Assembly (NCBI GenBank): GCA_012514415.1
Contig: JAAZAH010000054.1
Coordinates: 1 to 29,329, forward strand
Length of the DNA: 29,329 bases
Direction: 5' to 3'
From: Sandaracinaceae bacterium
GTDB lineage: Bacteria > Myxococcota_A > Polyangia > Polyangiales > Houyiibacteriaceae
Shown here in pieces: positions 8,416 to 14,263 of this stretch; position 1 is the first letter of the stretch; each line of letters opens with the position of its first letter. The notes beneath the pieces are model-generated. The model worked only from the letters and a program-made list of their open reading frames with translations. It was not told the DNA's origin and made no database searches. The position numbers were made by a program, and so were the translations under genes.

Positions 8416-9159
8416 TCAGTTCACGATGCCGAGACGATGAACCAGCTCGATCGGCGCGCTTCGTTCACTTCGATTGCCGGCGCGATCGACCGCCTCGATG
8501 GCGACGAAGCGCGCATTCTCGAGGGCATGCATGAGCGAGGTCTCCCTTTCGAGATCGACGAGTCGACCTTCGCTCTCGGCGATGAGATAATGGATGCTCG
8601 CGGCGCTCATCGCGGCTTCGGACGCTGTCTCGCCGACATAGATGAGATAGGTGAGCGAATCCCATCCCGCGTGATCGTCCCCGTCGCCCTCGAACTCGAT
8701 GAAGAGCTCGCCCGGGAGCGAGTCGTCGAAGCTCACGCTCTCGGGAACTCCGCCGCATCCATGCTGCTCGTAAAACCGAAGATAGCTTGCCTCGACGAGT
8801 GAGGGCCGCGAGGGGGGGAGCTCGTCGATGATCTCACCGACGACAATTCCGCTCGGTGCGAATGCGCCCCTTAGGTAAACGAGTGCTCCGGGCTCGAGGA
8901 GCTCGACCGGGCGGAAAAAGGGCGTCCCCTCGATGCGCTCAAGCTCAACACGGGCCCCTTGGCTTGTGATCTCGGGTTCGCCTATGAACGCTTGATTTCG
9001 AAGGAGCGGCTCAATGCGGTCGAGCGTGCCCTCGGCGTCGCCACCAAGGACGACAAGGGGCACATACGATGGGGGCACGGCGGCTTTCCACGCCGATGAG
9101 AGGCTGACATAGCCCGCAACCGCCAAGGCCATCGCGAGAGAGAGCGCCCGAGTGCCCAT
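8416..9159 (-). CDS. Secreted hypothetical protein with C-terminal Fn3-like region
   Basis: The protein has 247 residues from the ATG at 9159. Residues 1-23 (MGTRALSLAMALAVAGYVSL..SA) look like a Sec signal peptide; no lipobox Cys follows, so it is probably periplasmic or secreted. Residues 30-115 contain short beta strands of unclear fold. From about 120 to the end the pattern SYLRFYEQ, DSLTYLIYVGE, ARFVAIEAVDRAGNRSE resembles a fibronectin type III domain, including the final strand after an Asp-Arg-Ala-Gly turn. One Cys is present (HGCGG). I do not recognise the full-length family. It converges on the exporter operon and is divergent from the gene at 9413, with no obvious ribosome site. 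Confidence 0.72.
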   Translation of the reverse strand: MGTRALSLAMALAVAGYVSLSSAWKAAVPPSYVPLVVLGGDAEGTLDRIEPLLRNQAFIGEPEITSQGARVELERIEGTPFFRPVELLEPGALVYLRGAFAPSGIVVGEIIDELPPSRPSLVEASYLRFYEQHGCGGVPESVSFDDSLPGELFIEFEGDGDDHAGWDSLTYLIYVGETASEAAMSAASIHYLIAESEGRLVDLERETSLMHALENARFVAIEAVDRAGNRSERSAPIELVHRLGIVN

Positions 9160-9412
9160 GCGCGAAGGATACGTTCGAAGGGCGATTAAAAGATAGAGTG
9201 GAATCGAAAGTGACGCGCATTCTTCGGGGTGATCTGCACGCGAGTTCTGAGGCGCAATGCGAAAAGAGGGGCAACGCCGCCTCGTGTCTCAATTTGCCCG
9301 GCGGTGGGGCATCAAGACACGCGCTCAGCGATTTCTCCAGAACGGTTGGCATTTACCTGGTGGATACGCCTAGACTTTATGAATCAACCTGCATCACCCA
9401 AAGGGAGGATCG
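9160..9412. other. Divergent promoter region, 8416 gene / MDR reductase gene
   Basis: These 253 bases contain no plausible gene. On the plus strand the reductase has an exceptionally good ribosome site, AAGGGAGG at 9401-9408, four bases before ATG 9413. A possible promoter is TTGGCA (9346-9351) with TAGACT (9371-9376), but the 19-base spacer is long, so this is tentative. I see no symmetrical operator. Confidence 0.35.
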
Positions 9413-10480
9413 ATGCGCGCGATTCGTCTGCACGGCTTTTCTCAAGAATTTGACACCATCCAGATCGAGGAGGGCAGACGGCCCGTGCCCAAAAAGGGAG
9501 AGGTCTTGGTGCGGATGCTCTACTCGCCCATCAACCCCTCCGATCACAACTACATCCGCGGCGACTACCGCCGCGCGCTCGAGCGCTTGATCTGGAACCG
9601 CGGCTCCGAGACCCTCTATTTCGATCCCGAGCGGACCAATCCGCATCCGACACCGCCCTATACACTGGGCGGCGAGGGAGTCGGGATCGTCGTCGAGACG
9701 GGGAGCTCGCTCCTTGCGCGCCGTTTGAAGGGAAAGAGGGTGGCGCTCGCCGCGGGGCCGCCGATTGGTGTTTGGCAGGATTATGTGGCGGTTGACGCCA
9801 AACGCGCCATTCCGGTCCCCGATCAGCTGAGCGATCAGGAAGCGGCGATGACCATCATCAACCCGCTCTCGGCCGTTTTCATGGTGCGCGATGTGCTTCG
9901 TGTGAAGCCCGGCACCTTCCTGCTTCAGAGCGCGGCGGGTTCGGCGCTTGCGAAGAGCGTCATCGCTCTATCGCGCGAGATGGGTTTTGAGACGATCAAC
10001 ATTGTCCGTGACGGAAAGCATATCGAAGCGCTCGCAGAACTTGGCGCACGCCATATCGTGCGACTCGATCAGGAGGACCTCCGGGACGCCGTCGCGCGCA
10101 TCACCCATGGCCGCGGCGTTCCGTACGCGATGGATCCGATCGGCGGCGAGCTTTCGGCCGAGATGGTGGGATGCCTGACGCTTGGCGGCCATCTAGTGGC
10201 GTTTGGAACGCTTTCGGGTCCGAGTTTTGAGCTGACGACGCGCGATTTGATGATGCCTGAAGCGCGCATCACCGGGTTTTTCCTCGGCAATCACATCGCG
10301 CAGAAATCGCCCGCCCAGATGCTCCTCACACTGCGCTACCTTCGAAAACTGCTCGGCGGGGCGCTCGGCGACGTCGTGATTCGCGAGGTCATGCCGCTTG
10401 AATCGATCCATGAGGCGCTCAAGCTCTCACGCGGAGGCGGCGAGGCGGGCAAGATCCTGCTTCACATTGGCGATCGCTGA
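9413..10480 (+). CDS. MDR oxidoreductase, 2-enoyl thioester reductase (MECR/Etr1)-like
   Basis: This is a medium-chain dehydrogenase/reductase without the zinc ligands of alcohol dehydrogenases, most like NADPH-dependent 2-enoyl thioester reductases and quinone reductases. The GroES-like N-terminal half has SPINPSDHNYIRGDY, where Tyr52 sits at the position of the catalytic Tyr of MECR/Etr1. The Rossmann half has the segment LLQSAAGSALAKSVIALSRE and then FETINIVR, a form of the MECR cofactor motif. Unlike MECR there is a ~25-residue insertion after Tyr52 (RRALERLIWNRG onward to NPHPTPP). The 355-residue length fits. Saturation of a fatty-acyl or other enoyl thioester is a reasonable guess. The convergent neighbour is a FabH-type enzyme, which fits lipid metabolism but does not prove it. 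Confidence 0.82.
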   Translation: MRAIRLHGFSQEFDTIQIEEGRRPVPKKGEVLVRMLYSPINPSDHNYIRGDYRRALERLIWNRGSETLYFDPERTNPHPTPPYTLGGEGVGIVVETGSSLLARRLKGKRVALAAGPPIGVWQDYVAVDAKRAIPVPDQLSDQEAAMTIINPLSAVFMVRDVLRVKPGTFLLQSAAGSALAKSVIALSREMGFETINIVRDGKHIEALAELGARHIVRLDQEDLRDAVARITHGRGVPYAMDPIGGELSAEMVGCLTLGGHLVAFGTLSGPSFELTTRDLMMPEARITGFFLGNHIAQKSPAQMLLTLRYLRKLLGGALGDVVIREVMPLESIHEALKLSRGGGEAGKILLHIGDR

Positions 10481-10492
10481 GGCCGTAGGAGC

Positions 10493-11548
10493 CTAATAGC
10501 GAAAGAGGGATGCGCCCGCGTGAAGCCCCGCGCCGAGCGCGAGGAAACAGAGGAGATCGCCCTCTTGGATGCGACCTTCGTGTCGGAGCTCGTCGAGGAG
10601 GATGCCGATCGTCGCCGACGATGTGTTGCCGTAGCGGGCGATATTCGACGGGATGCGTTCGGGGCTCAGCTTCAGAGCCGCGGCCACCGCGTCGTTGATG
10701 CGCTGGTTTGCCTGGTGGGCGATGAAGAGATCGACCTCCTCGGGGCCGATCCCCTCTTGCTCCATGACGGCGCGCGCAAGCTCGCTTAGTTCGCGTACGG
10801 CCGCTTTGAGGAGGTTTCCGCCCTTCATTTGCGGAAGATGCGCGTCGCTCGCCGCGAGCTCGGGATCGTTAAAAGGGAGGCGCGAAAAGCCCATGGGGAT
10901 GAAGATGTGGTCGGCCCTCCCGCCGTCGGAGCGCAGTTCGGAGCGGAGCAGCCCAGCACCCTCGCGATCGGTGGCGCGAAAGATCACGGCCGAGGCGCCA
11001 TCGCCGAAGATCACCGCGATGCCACGATGCGCGGTTGCTCGTTCGAAGTCCTCTCTCGGTATCGTTCTCGATACGTTGCCGCGAACGACATCCCAATCGC
11101 GAAAGGGCATGAGGCTTGCGTGGGTATCGGCCGCGACAAAGAGGATGGTCCGCGCCGCTCCGCTCGCAATGAGGCCGTTTGCCACTTCGAGGGCGAAGGG
11201 AAATGAGGCGCATTGTTGCCGGATATCGAGTGCGGGCACGCCCGAGATGCCGAGACGCTCGGCGACGAGAGGGCCCGAGCCCGGAAAGAGGTGGTCGGGC
11301 GTCATGGTCGCAAACAAGATGAAGTCGATCTCCGTGGGATCGATGCCCGCGTCTTCGATGGCGCGTTCGGCGGCGCGTGCGCCGAGTTCGCCGACGCCCT
11401 GACCGTCTTCGGCAAAATGCCGTTGATGGATTCCCGTCCGCTTTCGGATCCACTCGTCCGAGGTGTCCATCACCCGCGCGAGGTTTTCGTTGGGGATGGG
11501 CCTTCCGGGCAGATACCTGCCGGTCCCGATGATCGATAGCGCGCTCAA
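10493..11548 (-). CDS. fabH: 3-oxoacyl-ACP synthase III (FabH-type ketosynthase)
   Basis: This is a thiolase-fold condensing enzyme that joins an acyl-CoA starter to malonyl-ACP. I chose the TTG at 11548, which gives LSALSIIGTGRYLPG, aligned with the normal FabH N-terminus. An in-frame ATG at 11683 would add 45 residues of non-FabH-like sequence. The length is then 351 residues. The catalytic triad is intact: Cys113 in DIRQQCASFPF, His278 in FIAHQANQRI, and Asn308 in ARYGNTSSATIG. The N-terminal MDTSDEWIRKRTGI and C-terminal GAGLHAGASLF are also conserved. It could start ordinary fatty acid synthesis or a specialised acyl product, because no fab cluster surrounds it. Its leader contains a hairpin (11565-11595) covering the ribosome site. 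The gene converges on the MDR reductase with 12 bases between stops. Confidence 0.92.
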   Translation of the reverse strand: MSALSIIGTGRYLPGRPIPNENLARVMDTSDEWIRKRTGIHQRHFAEDGQGVGELGARAAERAIEDAGIDPTEIDFILFATMTPDHLFPGSGPLVAERLGISGVPALDIRQQCASFPFALEVANGLIASGAARTILFVAADTHASLMPFRDWDVVRGNVSRTIPREDFERATAHRGIAVIFGDGASAVIFRATDREGAGLLRSELRSDGGRADHIFIPMGFSRLPFNDPELAASDAHLPQMKGGNLLKAAVRELSELARAVMEQEGIGPEEVDLFIAHQANQRINDAVAAALKLSPERIPSNIARYGNTSSATIGILLDELRHEGRIQEGDLLCFLALGAGLHAGASLFRY

Positions 11549-11564
11549 CTCTTCTCTCTCTTCT

Positions 11565-11595
11565 CCTCCATCATCGCCGCGATCGATGATGGAGG
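11565..11595 (-). promoter_or_regulatory. Leader hairpin sequestering the fabH Shine-Dalgarno
   Basis: On the minus strand CCTCCATCATCG, a 7-base loop and CGATGATGGAGG form a perfect 12-bp stem. The 3' arm ends in GGAGG, the only strong Shine-Dalgarno in the leader, and runs into a purine-rich tract before the TTG start at 11548. In the transcript the site would be buried, as in translational control by RNA structure. The distance from GGAGG to the start is long (16 bases), so a weaker AGAAGAG may serve instead. The same DNA could also be a protein-binding palindrome. Confidence 0.5.
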
Positions 11596-11672
11596 GAGTG
11601 TAACGCGGAACGCGAGCCGAGACAGCGAAAAAGCACGTGCGCGGATATGCGGGGAACACCGATATACGCGCG

Positions 11673-11702
11673 TAATAACACACGTTTAGCGTTTATTTAC
11701 AA
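11673..11702 (-). promoter_or_regulatory. Possible fabH promoter
   Basis: Read on the minus strand, TTGTAA (11702-11697) and TTATTA (11678-11673) are separated by 18 bases in an unusually AT-rich patch. This would start transcription about 115 bases before the fabH TTG, so the hairpin would be in the mRNA leader. A direct repeat CGTTTA-G-CGTTTA (11683-11695 on the plus strand) lies inside the spacer. The match to consensus is only partial. Confidence 0.3.
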
Positions 11703-11786
11703 TAAGGTCAGATGGCTACGCCCATTCCCGATGCATTTTTTGTGGCTTTTTTTGGCCGATTGCTGTTAGCATCCCGCGTAAGGTAG

Positions 11787-11837
11787 CCCCAATTAGGGAT
11801 AGTTTAGTCCATGGATGGGCTCCCCCATATTAGGGAT
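11787..11837 (+). promoter_or_regulatory. Paired upstream repeats CCCC(at)ATTAGGGAT
   Basis: CCCCAATTAGGGAT at 11787-11800 and CCCCATATTAGGGAT at 11823-11837 are the same motif apart from one added base and one changed base; their ATTAGGGAT cores are exact and 37 bases apart. The first copy is nearly palindromic (CCCnAATTnGGG), which suits a dimeric regulator. They lie 46-96 bases before the start codon of the gene at 11883, inside the divergent region shared with fabH. Binding and regulator are unknown. Confidence 0.4.
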
Positions 11838-11882
11838 GCGATTTCTTCCGCTCCCTCTTCCCAACGCGATCGGCGGTGAAAC

Positions 11883-12365
11883 ATGGATGGATGGCTCCAA
11901 AAGGTTCGACAGGAATCCAAGCTACTCCAAGGTGAGCGGACCGAGCTCAGCGAGCTCATCGAAAAAGAGGTCTACGGTTGGTACGCGATCTTCTATCGGT
12001 GGACGCGCGGTCTCTGCGAGCCGAACGAGAGCGAGGTGGAGCCCATCTACGTGAACCTCTCCCATGATTTCCGTGTCTTGCTCACCAGCGGGGTCATGGT
12101 CGACCGCGAGGCGTACTGGAAGCGGCTCGTCTCGCTCTATGCTGCGCGGCGAGGCGATCCCCCCTCGCACATTTTGAACCTCGAGATGCTCCCCGTGGGC
12201 CCCGACCATATGCTCGTCACCTTCGATCTCTTCAAGAAGGGCGTCCTTCAGAAGAAGTTCGATAGCGCGCTGATGCGACGTAACCCCGCGCTTGCGGCCG
12301 GTGTCGAGTGGGTCTACGTGCACGAGAGCGATCACACGCTCGATTCGCCCCCTCCGATCCCCTGA
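11883..12365 (+). CDS. Hypothetical protein, NTF2/SnoaL (DUF4440)-like
   Basis: The protein has 160 residues from the ATG at 11883; a TGA two codons upstream in the same frame excludes any earlier start. There is no signal peptide. The helical opening (SELIEKEVYGWYAIFYRWTRG), then VNLSHDFRVLLTSG, a helix, and strands NLEMLPVGPDHMLVTFDLFKKG and a final VEWVYVHESDH follow the cone-shaped NTF2 fold of SnoaL/DUF4440 proteins. These act as small-molecule isomerases, cyclases or non-catalytic binding domains. The assignment rests on pattern only. It is the first gene of an apparent four-gene unit with a STAS-like protein, a methyltransferase and a membrane protein, and has paired repeats upstream. 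Confidence 0.7.
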   Translation: MDGWLQKVRQESKLLQGERTELSELIEKEVYGWYAIFYRWTRGLCEPNESEVEPIYVNLSHDFRVLLTSGVMVDREAYWKRLVSLYAARRGDPPSHILNLEMLPVGPDHMLVTFDLFKKGVLQKKFDSALMRRNPALAAGVEWVYVHESDHTLDSPPPIP

Positions 12366-12366
12366 A

Positions 12367-12385
12367 AGCCGCCAGCCGGGCGGCT
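12367..12385 (+). terminator. Intercistronic hairpin after NTF2-like gene
   Basis: AGCCGCC and GGCGGCT form a perfect 7-bp stem around a 5-base loop, beginning one base after the stop codon at 12363-12365. No T-run follows. It may attenuate transcription or protect the upstream message, giving the first gene more product than the three below it. Confidence 0.45.
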
Positions 12386-12453
12386 CCTCCTGGCATCAAG
12401 ATTTTGCGGCGGAGCCTGATCGCCGTCGCATGCAGTACAAAGGATGTTCAACC

Positions 12454-12870
12454 ATGGTAACGGTCGAAAATAACGCGGGTCGCCTCATCGAAGTGCGCCA
12501 AACTGGGAAGGTCACAGTCGGTGAGCTCCAGGCGAGCTTTCCCACCTTCCAACAGATCCTCGCCACGAGCCCCCAGCGCTTCATCATGGCGACGGATTGG
12601 CGAGGGATGCGGGTGCTCGACGATCAGACGTCGGAGTTGCTCCTCAACATCATGCGCGAGGAAAACAGCCGCATCGAGAAGCATGCGCTGATTATCAGCC
12701 CTTCGGCGATCCTTGGCCTTCAGGTGCGTCGCCTTTTCGCTGAGGCCGGCGGTGAGTCCCGGATGGTTTTCGAATCGCCCTCCGCCGCGGTGCGCTGGCT
12801 TGCGCCTTCGCTTAAACCGCACGAGCTTCACGCGCTCCAGAACTTCATCAACGCGAACGTCGCAGCTTGA
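12454..12870 (+). CDS. STAS/SpoIIAA-like small protein
   Basis: The protein has 138 residues. The ATG at 12454 is chosen because AAAGGA lies 9 bases upstream (12439-12444); an in-frame ATG at 12430 lacks a ribosome site. Strand VTVENNAGRLIEVRQTGKV, helix, strand RFIMATDWRGM, helix, strand HALIISPSA, long helix and strand RMVFESP, then an amphipathic helix, fit the SpoIIAA/STAS-like fold. The layout resembles the orphan at 1555-2022. There is no membrane segment. The canonical phosphorylatable Ser of SpoIIAA is not evident, so anti-anti-sigma activity cannot be claimed. It lies between the NTF2-like gene and a methyltransferase (16-base gap), so it may bind a ligand or partner for that unit. 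Confidence 0.75.
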   Translation: MVTVENNAGRLIEVRQTGKVTVGELQASFPTFQQILATSPQRFIMATDWRGMRVLDDQTSELLLNIMREENSRIEKHALIISPSAILGLQVRRLFAEAGGESRMVFESPSAAVRWLAPSLKPHELHALQNFINANVAA

Positions 12871-12886
12871 AGATCGGGAGCCGCTC

Positions 12887-13696
12887 GTGAGCCAATCCGT
12901 CTACGCCCTGAACGTGGGGCGAGAGGGCTTCGATCGTCTCGCCCTCGTTCAAAAAATCTACGGACCCAAGAGCCGAGAGTGGCTCCTCCGCTCTGGGCTT
13001 CGCCCTGGGATGCGCGTGCTTGAGCTCGCCTGCGGGACGGGCGCGATGACGCGTGTCATCGCTGATTCCATTGTGCCGGGCGGCTCCTTGGTCGCCGTGG
13101 ACAACAGCGAAGCACAGCTCGAAACGGCGAAGGCAAGTTGCGCGGGAGTGGACGGGGTTGAGTTCGTGCGCGCGGATGCGTGCGCGACGGGCCTCCCTGA
13201 GGGAAGCTTCGATCTCGTGTATTTCCGGCTCCTCGCGATGCACCTTCCGGATCCCGCGGGGCTCCTACGGCATATCCGTACGCTGCTCAAACCGGGAGGA
13301 ATTCTCGTCTGCGAAGAGGCAGCGATTGACAGCACCTTCACCGATCCTCCCTACGCGGAGCAGCTCATCCTCCACGAGATGGCGGCCGCGCTAGCGAGCG
13401 ATCACGGCAGCGATTTCAACGTCGCGCGACGGCTCGGCAGCTTGATCAACGAAGCAGGCTTCGAATCGCTCGAAGTGTCGGCGCATATGCCGATCTATGT
13501 GCGCGGCGAGGAAAAATTCCTCGAGGTCGCAAGCTTCGGTGAAGCGCTCAACCACTGGCAATCGGCCCCAATCGAGGTCATCCGCGAGGGGCGCGAAATC
13601 TGTGAGGACCTGAGTCGCGCGGCCAGCGATGAGCGCGTCGTCTACGGGCTTAGTACCATGAGGCAGTTCGCTGCGAAGAGGCCCGCTGCCGCATGA
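12887..13696 (+). CDS. Class I SAM-dependent methyltransferase
   Basis: The protein has 269 residues from the GTG at 12887, which has GGGAG six bases upstream (12876-12880). An earlier ATG in frame would overlap the previous gene by 158 bases and is rejected. The Rossmann core has motif I VLELACGTGAM at 44-54, the acidic residue in VAVDNSEAQ (Asp72), motif II VEFVRADA at 91-98, and LPEGSFDLVYFRLLAMHLPDP leading to LLKPGGILVCEE. This is the methyltransf_25/UbiE-like subgroup acting on small molecules. The substrate-binding C-terminal part (from about 150) is not recognisable. The stop overlaps the next start by 4 bases, so the membrane protein is almost certainly co-translated. Confidence 0.9.
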   Translation: MSQSVYALNVGREGFDRLALVQKIYGPKSREWLLRSGLRPGMRVLELACGTGAMTRVIADSIVPGGSLVAVDNSEAQLETAKASCAGVDGVEFVRADACATGLPEGSFDLVYFRLLAMHLPDPAGLLRHIRTLLKPGGILVCEEAAIDSTFTDPPYAEQLILHEMAAALASDHGSDFNVARRLGSLINEAGFESLEVSAHMPIYVRGEEKFLEVASFGEALNHWQSAPIEVIREGREICEDLSRAASDERVVYGLSTMRQFAAKRPAAA

Positions 13697-14178
13697 GCCT
13701 CTTCCTAGCGGCCCGGCTCCTCCACTTAGGCGCAATGAGCGTCTGGATGGGCGCCGGGCTGCTAGCCCCTTCCGATGTAGGGAGCGTTCTTAGAAAGCGC
13801 ACTCTTCATGCGTCCGACCTCGATGCGCTCCTTGGTCGGCTTCGCCGTACAGCGCGCACAATGAATGCGGCCGCCTACCTCACGCTCCTAAGCGGCCTTC
13901 TCCTCATCGTTCTTATCGCCCTAGGGCCAGGAGTAACGACGATTCGGCCGAAGATCTGGCTCGGCCTGGTCCTTACTTTGGTGGCGATCGGCGTCGGACG
14001 CTTCCTCATCCGTCCTGCCGTTGTCTCCATCGCCGGGATCCGCGCCGAGCTTGTCGCGCATGGCGCGCTTGATCCGGGCCGCACTCCCGAACTCGAGCGC
14101 ACCGTGCGGCGCTTCGCGCTCGGCGTCCACGGCGAGAGCGCGCTCCGCTTGATCGTCCTCATCTTAATGATCTCTTAG
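13693..14178 (+). CDS. Small integral membrane protein (DUF2269/CopD-like)
   Basis: The protein has 161 residues from the ATG at 13693, which overlaps the methyltransferase stop by 4 bases. About four transmembrane helices are visible: 3-25 (LAARLLHLGAMSVWMGAGLL), 58-78, 86-108 and 143-160. The opening HLGAMSVWMGAGLL, with His followed by Trp-Met-Gly, resembles DUF2269 and CopD-type proteins, in which such residues can bind heme or copper. The match is too short to claim metal binding. As the last gene of the unit it may anchor the soluble partners or supply a membrane substrate to the methyltransferase. It ends 85 bases before the convergent LolC-like gene. Confidence 0.78.
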   Translation: MSLFLAARLLHLGAMSVWMGAGLLAPSDVGSVLRKRTLHASDLDALLGRLRRTARTMNAAAYLTLLSGLLLIVLIALGPGVTTIRPKIWLGLVLTLVAIGVGRFLIRPAVVSIAGIRAELVAHGALDPGRTPELERTVRRFALGVHGESALRLIVLILMIS

Positions 14179-14195
14179 GGCGGCGCTGCGGGCTG

Positions 14196-14209
14196 TGGGA
14201 CGCGTCCCA
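14196..14209. repeat. Perfect 14-bp palindrome between convergent genes
   Basis: TGGGACGCGTCCCA reads identically on both strands and lies between the stop codons of 13693-14178 and 14264-15859. Flanking GCGCT and AGCGC could extend an imperfect stem. It may act as a bidirectional transcription stop, although there are no T-tracts, or be chance in GC-rich sequence. Confidence 0.35.
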
Positions 14210-14263
14210 AGCGCTCTTTCTGAGGAGCATCGTCGCTCAAGGGGAGCGTCGGACGCTTCGGTC

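Noticed and set aside
11549..11683. Extended fabH start at the ATG at 11683
   Set aside because: The 45 added residues do not resemble the FabH N-terminus, and they would place the leader hairpin and promoter-like patch inside coding sequence.
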